Source: Immersiella caudata (taxonomy: Eukaryota; Ascomycota; Sordariomycetes; Sordariales; Lasiosphaeriaceae). Taken from it: a stretch of 64,000 nt of DNA. Position numbers and translations under genes: made by a program. The notes beneath the pieces are model-generated. The model was not told the DNA's origin, searched no databases, and worked only from the letters and a program-made list of their open reading frames with translations. The DNA is taken from contig JAULSU010000004.1 of assembly GCA_030512335.1 (NCBI GenBank), positions 2,790,001 to 2,854,000 on the forward strand, read 5' to 3'. Shown in pieces: positions 10,401-23,074 of the stretch (its first letter is position 1; each line of letters starts with the position of its first letter).

Positions 10401-13400
10401 CATCCCGCACGCGTGCTTTGGCTCAATGGTCGGGGGTGCGGCCCTCCTGACGGAATGGGTGGGATGATGTGCAGCATCCACGAGTCAAGAGGGCGAACGA
10501 AACAAGCCCAGACACGACACCGTTCGGGCCTGTACCCTGTCAGCCTCGGCCCACGCTCGACGGCAAGGGCCAAGTGAGCAATTGATGCCGAGAGAGGGGC
10601 CGTTCCCCCTCGCCCGTGCTCGCACTGTGGCGCACATGTACCGTCCCATCGGCGAGAAGAGATGACGACAGCTCGGCCGCTTTTGCAATCTGACAACCGT
10701 GTGAAGGAGGGGTCGAGGGTTGAGATGCTAAGTTCTTTGAAACATGCGCAGTCCTTACCCAGCGCCGTCGGCGACGGCGAGAAATGGAAGACCTCCATTC
10801 TATACTGACAGTACACCAACAAAATTCTGGCTCTTCGGCTCGTGGGTGAGCCGTGGAAGAATTGTGCTGATGCGTTGCTGCGCCCTCCCGTCACGACCGG
10901 CTCAAACAAAGTTTCCTCGTCACGGAGGAGGCAACGTTTGTTGCTCGTCCGTCAACCGAACACGGCCCAGCCTCTAACTTTTTTTTGTCACTTTTTCTTG
11001 CCATTTTTCGGGCATTGTCCTCCCTCAATCTCATTAGCGTGCGTGCACTAGGAGGCCCAGTGTCAGGATCAGGGGCTAAAGGGAGGAAGTCAATTCCACA
11101 GCTCCCTCTTGTTATTCTCACCATCGTCTCTTTTGGTTGTCGATAACAACGCAGCGCGTCACCCACGCGCCTCCAACGACCCTCATGACGTTCAGCGCGC
11201 AGTCAAGGTCGCTGGCGCGACTTTTTTTTGGTGTAATCCACTGTGAGGTGTGTGGTGCCCGGCGGGTGCCGGAAGGCATAGCGGCCCCCTCCAAGGGTCG
11301 CCGAACTAAACGGTGGGCGGGGAGCCAGGCGGGCGGGCAGCCAGATCTGAGATCCTGAGGCTCTGGGAGGGGCCAGGCATCGTGAACCCACACCTCCAGC
11401 AGCCTGCGGGCTCTGTGCGACATACACTATAAAATTGGAGTTATGGAGGGGCGTTTCCTTCTAGAAGCTCTCGAGCCAGCTCCACTGAAGCTGTCAATAT
11501 GAAAGCCCGGTCTCTCCCTCCCGTCGAGTGCCTTTTCTGCATCTCAGACGGCAGCCGACACTTCATCTCGCCCAGTGTTCCTCTCCCCGCTGCCCTCGCT
11601 CGCCTTCGCTGTCGTCCGATACCTTTGCGCCGCCAAGGCTAAGCAGGGGTCCTCACTTCGCTCCACGACTGAACAGCGGCCAGGAGAACACATGCCACGT
11701 TGTCTGCGGCGAGTCAGGCCTCTGAGCGAAAACGGCCACCGGCCAAATCGAACCGTGTTAAGCCGGTGCCTTTGTTGGCTGCCCGACGCAGTGGCCGGCG
11801 ATCGGATGCGAGCACTCTGGGCGGAGGCCAGAGCCAAGATGACGGGCTCCACTGTCATCTCGCCGATGTGAAGCTCTTCTCAAGCGCACCATCGTTCAAT
11901 TGGCTTTTTGCCTTAGCTCGATCGTCGACGGCTACTACCTTGGTCTGGTGGGCGTGCGTTGCTCCTCGCTTTTGCTGATTCCACTCACTCCATCTCAACA
12001 TTTACGCAGTAGCGGGGGAGCTCGCTGAGACTCTGGCTGAATCCGCTGGATCCATCATCCCGCACAGGCGGGCTCGGCGGGCTGGGACGCCGCCACGGGT
12101 CGAGAGATTGGCGAGCAGTTGACGCGCGAACCATTCCCGGCGTTAAAGCCGGGCGCAGATGGCTCCGTTGTGCCAACCCCTGCTCCGTCACGAAGGTGGC
12201 GTTAAAGATGTGCGGCCGTGTCCAGCGGTACCGAAAGCAACCCAGGATGCTTGGCTGCCTCGCCGCTTGGCCCTGCCCGCGTCACAAGCCAAAAAAAAAC
12301 AAAACAGAGACCCAAGTTTGCAGTTTAGGAATGAGGGTGTCTGATTTGCCGGCCACCTTGAGATGGCGACACAGCGTTCCAAAGAGCGACATGTCAGAGG
12401 CGCTATGTCGGTCAGACTCGCGCACGGCATATCGCCAGTGTCTTTAAATTTTCCCTCCGACAATTTCTCCCTCACTCCCGCCGACCAAGGCAAGCCAATA
12501 CGGTAGTCCCTCCGTCTGCCAGTACACGCCCTCGCCCCAAAACGGGAGCTCCCAAGAGGAAGACTCGATCGCATCTAGCCGCTTCGGGCAGTTTAGTCAA
12601 GCCGCTGTCAACGAAGGCGAACAGTAACATTGATGTCATTAAAGGAAGAATTGCACGCAAGAGTGGCCGAGGCTGGGCATATCTCACACTTTTATCATTT
12701 TATTTCCCCGAGTGACGACAGACAAGTCACGCCACTGCCTGGTGAGAGTTGGGCTCCCGAGCTACCCCCGAGCGCTGCTGCAAGCGATAGGCCCATACCT
12801 GATACCTGCATAACATGACCCGCTTCACACAAGCGCTTCCCGAACGGGCCGCAACAAATGGAATGCCACTTCATGGCTGCTCGTCTCCGGAAGAGCGGCC
12901 CATGCGGGCGCATTTGTTACATTCACCAGAGTCACCAGAGACCAAAAACTTGGTCGCACGAACCACGGAGGCACCGCTTCCAAGCCTTGACCTCGGTCAC
13001 GTTTCGAGGTCGCGGATTGGCACTTCCAGGTGTTCAGCCTAGGCAAAAGGTTTCTCCCTCTCGTCTCAAGGCGCCCTATCAAACCCTCGACTCGAGAGGT
13101 TGGTCGGCAGCTTTCGCCGGCAATGGGGACCGCGAGCCGGGGACCGCAGATGAGCAAGCAATGCCACCATTGGCGCGCCTCCCACGGCCGAATCCGGGGT
13201 CTCTTCTCGACAGCTGGAGAGCATCCGTGAGCCTGTCTTCGTAAATCTCGCAGTGCTCAGACACAAACTAAAATCACCGCTTGTATCCACCCGTCCGGAG
13301 GGCGAGTCCTTGCTGTTCTCACGAGCCGAAACCCACCATTCCCCTTCCGGTCAGGTACTCGCCGTTCGGCAACCAAAAGACTCGGCGGTATTGCCAGAAA

Positions 13401-16280
13401 GGGCAAGCCGCTGCTCGTTCGCGCTACATTTTTCTCTGTCCCATCGAAACGACCAGAGCTTGGGTTGATTCCCGGTGGCTGGCGATCGCTCCTAGGATCC
13501 TAATAATTCCCCTTTTCCCATCTCGTCACCACACCCAAAGAGGTAAGTGTTCCTTTTCTATTAAAAACACCGCGACAGGCACGCTGTAGAGTTTGAGGTC
13601 CAACGGACAGGATTCCGTACGACGCAGCAATCATCAATTGCCTCGGTCAGAGCTACCCCGCCATCACAATCACGAACCAAGATTAGCGTGGGAGCGACAG
13701 ACAACTGTAGCGTGTGTGTCTGTCAAACCGGCATTGGAAGAGTCCAGAAACCGTGATGTCGTTGCGCCATCACGCTGCACCGAGCTGGCGGCTCCGCGGG
13801 GATCCATTTTTTCCCTGAGACTTATTATCCGTATTTCCCCCTTGAAAGATTAGATGGACGGATGGGTTCAGAAAACGGTAGTTCGTTGGGTTGACCGCCA
13901 TCTCGGCGCAAACCGTGGGCGCCCACCAGTAGTCACATGGGAAAGATGATGAATTCACCACGAGTTGAACACGAGAAGAGCTAGAAAATAATTGCGAGAT
14001 ACCGGAGAGAGGGAACACCAAGGTGAGATCTTTTTGCAGAGTTCCTGTGCGCCACATGCAGCTTTGGCATCAGATCCTGATTTACGTGAGTGAGAGTGAG
14101 AGAGTTTTCGTAAAGGTTCTGGATGAAAGATGGCGGGGCGGTGGTGTGGGAGGTGCGGCGGCGCGCTAGGCCTGAGATGGTAGTATTTGGTAAGGAGGCA
14201 CGGCAGGCTGTTGCGTTTTCTTGGAAGGGGAGTGGTGGGCCATCAGGGTGCACCAGGATCGCATCAGGATAACGGGTTTGAGTTCGTTTTTTTCTCCTTT
14301 TTTGCCTCGCCTTGGTTGAGGGGAGGGACCTGGGGTAAGGGGCTAGGGGGCGGCATTGGCTTGGTAGATTCCATTCTAGAAGGGTGCCTGTCTGGGAGGT
14401 TGTGGTTTGAGAGCGTGGGTTTGATACCTTCGGTTACTGAGCATTTGAGTAGATGAAGCGCATTTCAAAGTTTCCATTGCCGGTGTGAACCTGAAATTGA
14501 CGGGGCAGCAGAGGCGCGGAGGGACATTGACATCGTCCTACGCAATCAGTAACTGAACATCTGCAGACATAATCATTTTGGATGATTGCTGCGTGGAAGG
14601 TGGTGGGCAGTTTATCTAATACAACGAGCATGTATTGAACTGTGTCTTCTCTGGACATATTCAACACGGGCGGCCTGTGTCGGATCGAATTGTCATTTGT
14701 TCGGCTGCATTGGGAAGGCTTGCCGACGGTGTGCAGCGTACCTACAGATGAGATACGTGTAAATGAGACATGGCTTACTTCCGGTCTGCGGAAGGCGTTT
14801 TGTTGGCACATGCACGAGCTTCCATTGTGTAGAAAAAAAATCTTCCCAATTTGTGCGTTTTCGGGTGGGTTGGCGCGGTTGGTTGGACGCTCGCCGTTTG
14901 CCTGAGAGTAGCTGTCCGTTTGATAATGATGATGATGGTGTGTAACAGTGAACGGCGGTGTATTTTTTGAGATGAGCACATGGCGGTGATGGAAAATCAT
15001 ATCATAATTGTTGAGATTTCGGTTGTGGTCTACACCGTCTCTTCTCCTTTTTTCGGTGAGCGAGCAAGCGATGTGGCGAATCCAATGTAAGAGCATGGTA
15101 AGATGTTCACGTCATGTGCCCGCCCATGGAACTAGACGGACGTAACGAAATGAATGGATGGTGGGATGATACGGCGGTGTGCGAGCAACGGGGGGCTTTA
15201 CATGTCATTCATCAAACAGATATTTTCTCTCTCTTGTTCTATTGCCGGTGAAAATAATATTCGGTGCAAGTAACGGTTGCTCGGTGTTGCAGCAACATCG
15301 CATTCATCTCAGGTGCGACTTAGCCGGGTGCCCCGGGATACCCCCACTGTAACGGCACAGTCGGCGGTCAACGATCTCGGAGATGCGGAAGGTCCACTCA
15401 CCCCGGCGTTCCGGGTCGAGGCTTGGAGACCTACGTGCCTTGATAGCCGCCCTTGGACAGGAAGTAGGAAACCTGGTAATCTGTGATTGTATGAACCTAC
15501 CGGCCACACGTGACGGTGCAGGCGTCCTTTTTTTTGGGGGGGGGGGGGGGGGGCCTGGAGCCAAATGGGAAGTCGTCTGTCTTGCTGGCCTCGATATCCC
15601 GTACCAACAAGTCGCGGGCTAGGTATTATTGGACTGAGTAGGGCCAGGCATCTCGGCGGGCGAATCCGTAACTCCGTGGGAGTAAAGCCGAAAAGGTGAA
15701 GCGGATTGGGGGGGTTACTTTCCCGTTCCTTCTCTCTCGCTCACCTCCTTGCGGAAAGGGGATATGCGAGAGGGCGGGAGTGGTTGGTTGGCGCTGCTGC
15801 GCCCTTGCTAGCACAGGTGAGCGCTGGGGTCTCTTTTGGGCGTGAGACATGCAAAAGAGGTGTGTCTCGTAGCTTCGGTGTTTGTGTGAGCGGCTCGCAG
15901 TAGCGTCAGGTCATGTGGTGGGCGTTGGGGGCAAGCTGTGGGTTATAATTGGCCGTCCCATCCGTTCGTGAAGGCGGCGGTGGCCAGCAGAGAGCTTGTT
16001 AAGGCAACGACGGCGAAATCAATTTGGCCTTGTTCTTCTGATTGTTGTTTCCTCAATCTGGTGTTTTGGTGGGTGTGGTATAGGTCGACACCTAGGTTGA
16101 GGTGCCCTGTGTAGTTGATTCCAGCTCGTGCAAGATAGGTACCTTGATTGTTATTTTTCTGGACTTCATTGAGGTCACTGTGCTGACTTCTCTGCACTGG
16201 CTCTGATCACATTTCAAGACTAGGTTTCCCCCATGTGGTTGTTGCAGAGGCCAGCTTCGCCGCCCGGACTGGTCCTTCCC
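7421..16280. other. 8.8-kb gene-poor region upstream of the zinc-finger regulator
   Basis: I find no ORF here with conserved protein features. The longest frames (221 codons at 8316-8981 plus, 220 codons at 14434-15096 minus) read as low-information sequence and lack plausible splice partners. The stretch just upstream of 7420 is pyrimidine-rich on the minus strand, as fungal leaders often are. A leader-like motif with a good donor (AAAGAG|GTAAGT) lies near 13541 on the plus strand and might mark a noncoding or leader exon. A T8-G18 homopolymer pair lies at 15528-15553. The region could be an extended promoter, a long 5' leader, unannotated lncRNA, or decayed sequence. Confidence 0.5.
15528..15553 (+). 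repeat. homopolymer pair T8-G18
   Basis: Eight T are followed directly by eighteen G within the gene-poor region. Long G runs are rare in fungal intergenic DNA, are prone to slippage and miscalling, and can form G-quadruplexes. The exact length should be treated as approximate. Confidence 0.9.
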
Positions 16281-16320
16281 CATCGACATGGGACCAGGAG
16301 CCGACTTAGATGGTGAGAGG

Positions 16321-16516
16321 CACGAGTTTGACACTCTCAAACCCCTCGTTCGGAAGAAGCCCATACTTCCTTCCATTTCAACGGGCCGTGCTTTTCGGGG
16401 TAGAGTGTGCAAAGGATTCTTCGAGTACCTCTTGCATTTCAACAATGCCTTTCCCGGTTCGTCAGGGGGCTCCTGTCTGGGTTGTTGGATGGTCGAACTC
16501 GTTTCTCCCACCACGT
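16321..16516 (+). repeat. dispersed repeat, copy A
   Basis: About 200 bp aligns in the same orientation with 44631-44833. The best-preserved blocks are GGTTCGTCA, GGCTCCTGT, GGGTTGT, TGGTCGAACT and TTTCTCCCA, in the same order and nearly the same spacing. GAGTT-GAC and CGGAAG-GCCC blocks match further left. The copies are clearly diverged. I see no terminal inverted repeat or target duplication, so the element class is unknown. It ends about 210 bp before the 2EXR pseudogene. Confidence 0.75.
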
Positions 16517-16729
16517 ACCGATCCCTGAAGAGTGAAAACAAAGCCCCTGAACCGACAAAAACAAGCCAGCGCGACAAGGAAAGTCAGTACATTAGGTTTG
16601 GCACGAATAAACGCACAGTAAATACATGCTTTTTAGAGCTCATCCACAAAATACATTCCCCACCTCGACTCCAACGCTTTCCTCCCGCCCGTTAGTTCTT
16701 CACACCGTGGCAGGAGCCATGAGCCGGAA

Positions 16730-17861
16730 ATGGCAGTGGATTTCCATTTATTTCCCCTTCTCCCGTGGGAGCCCAGGGAGATGATCTGGAAGCTGGCAAT
16801 CCGACCGGCCCCCCCAGGAGCGCATGTTTTTAGAGTTTACAATGCCGATGCCAACGACCTAGCATGCAACGCGGAACATGAAACCACCCGCGACTCGGAT
16901 GATTGCCCATAAACACTGAACGCCTGTCTTGCTGCGCCACGGTGCCTACCGAAGGGTGTCGGTCCTGATCCGGCTACACAGGTACTTTCAGCAGCAGCCC
17001 CGATTTCATGGACGCTCAACAGCCCATCAATCTACGTCATCGATGGCGATTTTTGGACAGCCTGTAAGGAGTCGCTACACGTTATCGAACACGAGTTCCA
17101 AGTTTCGGAACGACGACAAAAAGCATGGAGCCCTTTAGAGGTGCAAAACTTCAGCAAGAACCGAGGCCGCTTTACCCTGCCCGAGACACCCACATATGAA
17201 GCCTCCGACAACTCCATACGCCGTTGTCTCACCGTCTTTCCCGGTCAAGATCTTATCATTCTACAACTAGACGATGTTACAGCCCTCAACTAGAACTTTG
17301 TATGGCATAACTTTTCTACTTGTGGTGGCCGTGACGAAGATTGGGAATTGAAACGGTGGGAGTTGGCTTACAGTGAGCGCCACATGGCCCTGGAGTATAA
17401 CCCCCGCGTGGGATAAGAGCGATCATGGGTATCCCCGACGAGGGCCCGGTTGGGACTTTATCATCGGCGTTCTCTGGAGCACCGCCAAGGCGGACAAGGC
17501 GTTCTGTCTATGGTTTATCGACTACCGGATCAAGCGCAACCAGAGATACCAGGAACCCACCGAGGAACAGGCCAAAGGGCTGGGAGAAAAATCTCCGAGA
17601 GTCTTCTATGCGAGCGACCGCCGGTTTACCGAAGTGGAGGAGAAGCAGCTTGGAAAGCGGGCTGGCCATGAGCGAATGTGGGATGCCGGTTACGAGATTC
17701 CCGAAGACGATGATGACTGCTTTTGCTGCGGCGCGCTTGGATTTGTCGAGCTCCTCAGTCACGAGCTGGACAATCATTGGGACTACGACGAAAATTGGTG
17801 GCTAGACTGCGTTGACTTCAGCTGGATCAAATATGGGATTCTTGCTTGCGAGTACCTTTAA
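16730..17861 (+). pseudogene. 2EXR-domain protein, disrupted by two stops and a frameshift
   Basis: The reading frame opens MAVDFHLFPLLPWEPREMIW, a good match to the start of the fungal 2EXR domain (F-box-like, function largely unknown). It stops at TAA 16910-16912. The same frame then continues with family-like sequence (SWTLNSPSIYVIDGDFWTAC, then IEHEFQVSERRQKAW and LTVFPGQDLIILQLDD) to a TAG near 17291. It goes on through RDEDWELKRWELAYSERH and meets a one-base surplus in a C5 run near 17409. After the shift an intact frame gives WDKSDHGYP...GWDFIIG and ends EYL at 17861. Both stops would be CAA or CAG before a C-to-T change at CpA. No intron with usable splice sites removes them. The total would be about 375 aa. 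The last 160 codons are still open. Confidence 0.85.
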
Positions 17862-18360
17862 CAACGTACCCTAGCCACTGCCGACGTGATTAAGTGGTAC
17901 GAGGTCAAACCTTCCAAACACGCCGTTGAGAAACCGTCCCCTTCCGTTTAGGTAGAGGCGGTGCACGTACGGGGCTCCGGTCAGGAGAGGGGCTAGGTAG
18001 CTACTTCGTGCGAAATCACGTTATCTAGATGTACACAAGCTCCCCATACGGAAGACAAGGCTGGATCAACCACAATGCATCATTGACAGACGTGGTTAAA
18101 TGTGAAAAGGCCTTATCGACATTGTAAAAAGCCTTGAATTGGTGAGATACACGCACTGACCAAAGACCTTCTAGTCAGAGCCTCCGAAAGGCAGGTGCAC
18201 ATTCAGTAGCTGTCATGCAGTGACCTTGTGTCCTGCACATCCCCACCGCGAGCTAACCAAGCAGCCAAATAATATGTTTAACCAAACATGACTTAACAGG
18301 CATCTGTTTGGCCGCCTGTTCGTGTTTACGGAATAGACCATCGACTGCCACGTATTTCAT
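17862..18360. other. intergenic, 499 bp
   Basis: The gap lies between the end of the 2EXR pseudogene and the stop of the gamma-tubulin complex gene. It should contain the 3' UTR of the latter. I see no coding signal or recognisable repeat. Confidence 0.5.
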
Positions 18361-21301
18361 CTATTCCTGACTAGGCTGTTTCCTGGCGTAGAACCCCGAC
18401 ATGTCCATCATGAATAGAAACTGCTCGATCGAGTTGTTCTCAGTAGGCCTCCCCTGACTGTCCGCATGCCCGCTTTTGCCTGAGCTCGCCTTCTCGCCTA
18501 ATCCCCTGCAGACTGTGAGGAACACCTCAACGTTCCTTTTAAACGAAGCGTAGAGCTTCTCAGGTGTCTCAACCTTCTCTGTGGGTGTCGCGCGTAACAG
18601 CTTAGCGAAGCGTAAAATGACTGCGAATGTTTCTTCCAGGAGCTTCAAGACTGGTAGCTGGCGTTTGCGCAGCAATAGCGTGGACAGTATCTCATCCAGT
18701 ACCTGTTCTTGGCGTTCCCGTAGCACGTCCGGACTGTAATTATTGTCCCCGCTCGCACATTGCTTGTCGCTGAGTGACTCGGCTTCTACGGAGTCTAGCC
18801 AGGCATCGAAGCGGCGCCACGGAGTCGCGATGCCTGTGTCAAAGAAATAGGCAGCGATTTGGCCGACTAAGTGGCGAGCCTCGATACATAACCGAAGGGA
18901 AGCATTACTCGGCTGTCGATTGCGAAGACCAGACAGGGAGACGTCATGAAAGAGCTGATTAACGACATACAGCATCCGCAGGACCCGGAGAAGTGTCATG
19001 AAGATGCGGTCGTACTTGACGAGGATAGCGGGTGTGATGATCGGACGCAGCGGCGGAGGAGCTCTGTAAGATAGTCGTAAAAAATCGAGGGCCTCGAGCG
19101 AATCGGGGTTCATGCAGCGATCGATCTCTTCCGGAGAGAGATCCCGTACCGAAAAGCTCAGGTCGCCCGGCAGATCTGAGCTGAAGCTCCGTGACGCCGT
19201 GGTTGACCTGGCTCGCGGATCGCATGCCTTTGGCGGGTCGTAGCTTTCTGACAACACGCCCATCAAAGCCAAACGGAGCTCGGAGCTGGCAGGCGGCCAA
19301 GTATCTCGACCGCCGAGGCGAAGGCCCATGACACCACCGCCGAGCGCCGCCCCAGCTTTCCTTTCGGCTGTCTCTAACTCCGGGTCGAACAAGGCGTGGG
19401 TTAGCCGGCTGCAGAGGATGCCGTTGTCTAGAAGAAAGTATTGCTTTAAGAGGTCGATATGTACCCGGAGTTCGTGGGCGCTGAAGAGCATCCTCATGCA
19501 TTCTCGATTGACGATTCTGGACTGCGCGTTGATGACGGGCCCAAATGACAGCAAAGCCGCCAGCGACCAGTGAGGGCTGAGATGAGCGCTCTCCAAGGCG
19601 TGTCCAGCCTCCGGATACAACTTGTCCCGGAGAAGCGTAGAGAGTCCATCTTGCGCAAGATCGTTGCCCAAGGGTTGCTCGAACCGGCTGATAGACGCGA
19701 GAACATTGTTATTGATCTGGGTATCGCTCTTTCCAAAGAACTCGAGCTCCCAACGGTTGTCCAACTCCTTGGGCCTCAACGTCGTAACCGCGAATGTCCT
19801 GCCTTGACGAGCATCTTCGAGCGCCTGAGACAAATCGCTGTGGTATTGCTTCACTCTGACTTCTAGCTCTGAAATTGAGTCCCAATCAAATTTCCATGCA
19901 AGGCCGGGTGGGTTCGAATCGAAAATTGTCTGCTGGTTAGACAATGCGTGGCTAGGATGGTGTTCCCGAAGAAAGCGAGTGTTCCTCCCGGTTTCAAATG
20001 CAATCCGAGCAGTCTCCTCGGGGACGAAGGATGGCAACTTGTCCTCATCCAAGAAGTAGTCAGCTTCTTCAAGCTCGTAACCCAAATCGTCGACCCAGAT
20101 CTTGTCAGCGACCTTAACGAAGCCTCTCCCTGGTCCGGCTTTGGTAATAGGGGCTCCTCCCTCGGTCTTAAGCCCTACCCACTCCTCGACGAAGTCAATC
20201 CACGGCCTGGAGATAAGCCGCAATACCTCGCGAGCGACCTCCTGTAACATCACGCTCTGATACTCTGCTGACTGAGCCTCCTCAAAGAGGAGCGACAGTA
20301 TTTTTTCGTCTGATTTCTGTTTTGCAAGCTTTCCAACAAGGTTTCTGAAGTAGGACAAGATTGTGTGTGCCGGTCTGACAATGGCCTGTAGCTGAAGAAG
20401 CGATTTAGCAGCACGGCCACGGGTGTTGACCTCGGCCTGGACTCCCTGAACAAGCTGATCAACAGCTCCTGCTAGCGCAACTCTGGTGGGAGTTTGCGAT
20501 GACGAGTATGTACGCTCGGCAAACGATGTGAGCTGCTTGATCGCGTTCGCACATTCAGCACAAAGCTGATCAATTCCATCCAACGTCCCTCGCGACAAAC
20601 CTGAAGTCCGCAGATGAGGTTCTGTCTTGACAAACGACTTCTTTTCCGGGTTCCAGGAGAAGAGAAGTGAGCTCCTCCCCAAAGAGAGGGCCAGTAAGCA
20701 AGCTGCATATGATGCATCGTCTATCACGTCGGACGTCGTGGAGGGGTCTGCGTGTTTTTCACCCAGCAGGGCGTCAAACGCAGCAGGACCGGCCTCTGTT
20801 ACAAATGCCGCCGAGATTGTTGCTCGACCGTCTCTCTCTCGGTCATCCCAGATCTTCAGCTCCGGGCTTTTCGCTGGGATGTCCCCCGCGCCGAGCCAAA
20901 CGTCTTCATCGGTGATTGGCGCCTCGTCGACGATGTTGTCGACGACATCTGGAGTCGGGGTCTTTGGATGCGTTACGGTCTTTCTAGTGTCCGGCTCTTT
21001 CAATACTGATGACAATTTGAAGAAACCATCAGTGGTAGGTTTATCGATGCTGATGCCCGTGCTGAGCGGAAGTTGAATCTCGCGGACAGAACCACTCCCG
21101 GTTACCAGGACGCCCGGGTTCTCTGTCCTCGGTTAACCTTCTGCTCCCTCAAATTAAGCATAAATACATACGGGATACGTCGAGCGAGAAGAGCGGATTC
21201 TTCGCATGATCTCCGAGGGACATATGGTCAAGCCAAGCCGATGTCTTCCAGAAATTGGGGATCGCAAAAGGATCTGCTAGATCGTCCTCCTCTTGCGCCA
21301 T
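18361..21301 (-). CDS. gamma-tubulin complex component (Spc97/Spc98 family, GCP5/GCP6-like)
   Basis: Exon 1 is 21301-21172 (MAQEEDDLADPFAIPNFWKT...) and exon 2 is 21122-18361, joined as LDVSQNPGVLVTG; together 963 aa. Gamma-tubulin complex proteins build the ring template that nucleates microtubules at the spindle pole body. The N-terminal PFAIPNFWKTSAWLD motif and a helical GCP core are present. The C-terminal grip (about residues 500-900) includes LLSFGPVINAQSRIVNRECM, then LKQYFLLDNGILCSRLTHAL and the LRERQEQVLDEILSTLLLR segment. Length and N-terminus suggest GCP6, but GCP5 is not excluded. The gene is divergent from EAF7, sharing a promoter gap of about 450 bp. Confidence 0.88.
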
Positions 21302-21751
21302 TATGCCGTTGTATTCAGTTACTAGGTTGGTATTTCGGGGGTCATTGTATACGATATTATATCAACTTTTTTGAGCCCGGACATACCTAACTGTTTGAGT
21401 AGGGAATTTGGTTGTCGTGATGAGCGTCAGGAGACTCCGACGCACGAGCCATGAAGTCGCTAAAGTGCTTGACGCGTCGCGTGTTGCGCCTGCCCCGCGA
21501 ATTACCCACCCCCTGTGACTCCGCCTGCCACAGAGGCGCAAGGTGGTTGCGCGAAGCACAAGCTGAGAGCCCGAGCTGTCATTTGTCACAGCCCACCAAA
21601 GTTTTCTTTTTGCCGACCACTGGTCGCCCTTGAAACTGAATTAAATCCAGTAACGTTATCCCGACAGTTATATCGCCTCCAATCCCGCTCAATTGCCGTC
21701 CAATTGCTTTCATGAAGCTCGCAGCGCCCCGCCAGTGTCTCTAAAGCCAAG
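21302..21751. promoter_or_regulatory. divergent promoter, GCP / EAF7
   Basis: This 450-bp gap separates two divergent start codons. The sequence immediately before the EAF7 ATG (GCCAAG then ATG) has purine at -3. No specific factor site is called. Confidence 0.5.
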
Positions 21752-22715
21752 ATGCCGCCCAAGAAGAGAGGCGGGCGCATCAGTACCCACGCAACGGCCA
21801 CTCCATCCGGGACAGCAACGCCTTCCCGCGACGATGATGCGATGGATATTGACACACCGGTAACGGAGACACCAGCCGCACCCACGCCGACTGCCCAGGC
21901 ACCACAGCGAGCTCCAATTGACCTGAAGGACCCGTGGTCAGACGAACAAGTAGCTTCGCTCTTCAAGGCGGTTATTAAATGGAAACCCGCTGGTACGTTG
22001 CTGGGCTAATTATTTGCGTGTAAAGACGTATCGCAACTGACATGTACTCTCAGGGTTGCACAAGCACTTTCGCATTCTTGCTATCAGCGAGCACCTGCGC
22101 AATCATGGTTTTGACACCGATTCCAACCCACACACCCGCATACCCGGCATCTGGACCAAGCTCAGCCAGTTCTATAACCTCGAACTTGCCGACGAGCGGG
22201 AATATAACCTAGACCCTCCCGAAGAGCGTGGAAAACCTCCTATTCACATCGAGTTTTCCCTCCCGAGGGATGAGTTCAGTGAGCTGATAATGGCGGCGGC
22301 GCTCAAGGGTCCTAGTGAAGCCCCGAGCAGCCCCCCTCAATTTGATCCTGATGCGCCGAGGGACAACAAGAAGCGGAAACGCGGTACCTCTGAGTCTGCC
22401 CCAAAGACTCGCAGTAGTACTGTGGAGGACACTGAGGGTGAGGCTTCTGCCCCTAGTCCGGCGCGGAAGCCGGCTCGGGGAACGCGCAAGCGAGCTACTA
22501 GTAGGGCGAGCCGAGTGAAAGAGGAGGCAAAACATGTTTCGGAATCCAGTGGCGAGGAGCCTTCCCAGGAGGAGGTGTCTGAGTCTGGTGATGCGGACGA
22601 GGAAGAGGACGAGGAAGAGACCGGCACACCAGCTTCTAAGGCTGGCCGGGGGGCGAGAGGCCGGGCAGCGCGAGGTCGAGGCCGCGGCAGAGGTCGTGGT
22701 CGTGGAAGGGGCTAG
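21752..22715 (+). CDS. EAF7: Eaf7/MRGBP (CT20 family), NuA4 histone acetyltransferase subunit
   Basis: Exons 21752-21992 and 22054-22715 join as KWKPAG|LHKHFRILAISEHLRNHGFD and encode 300 aa. The CT20 domain spans about residues 45-130: WSDEQVASLFKAVIKWKPAG, then LHKHFRILAISEHLRNHG, THTRIPGIW-type residues, and YNLELADERE. The rest is a charged disordered tail with a KKRKRG patch, a run of Asp/Glu, and a terminal (RG)n block (RGRAARGRGRGRGRGRGRG) that would bind nucleic acid. In yeast Eaf7 works with Eaf3 and Eaf5 in NuA4 and in the TINTIN module on transcribed chromatin. The RG-rich end is unusual for the yeast protein but common in filamentous-fungal homologs. Confidence 0.91.
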
Positions 22716-23074
22716 ATAACGCTGTGTCCCCGCTATTCGGAGGACAGGACTGCGTTGTATTATATTTACGAGGTCACGACGGCGTGCGCCAGGAGTTGCG
22801 CATTTGCCAGGTTCTATGGATAGGATGATACCCAGCAGAGTTGTGCAATAGGAATAATTGCAATTAGTGGGACATCGGGAGCTCCATCGTGCCTTGCTGC
22901 GGTTTCTCCCGAGGTTGTTCCCGGTGTTTTGACCCCTGAGTGTGTTGCGGGCTTGGGCTTTTCAATGAACCCCGCCCCCGCAACTGCACGTCAACAAATC
23001 TGCCCAAGACGCGCCATGTGGGAGTCCAATTGTCCCACAACACAGGTCACTGGCACCCCCAACAATCACTCGAT
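22716..23074. other. intergenic, EAF7 3' UTR and ASK1 promoter
   Basis: This 359-bp gap lies between two plus-strand genes in tandem. It holds the EAF7 3' end and the ASK1 upstream region. I see nothing else. Confidence 0.5.

Noticed and set aside
14434..15096. 220-codon minus-strand ORF in the gene-poor region
   Set aside because: It has no domain, no hydrophobic pattern and no splice partners. It includes a His run from a microsatellite-like ATG repeat.
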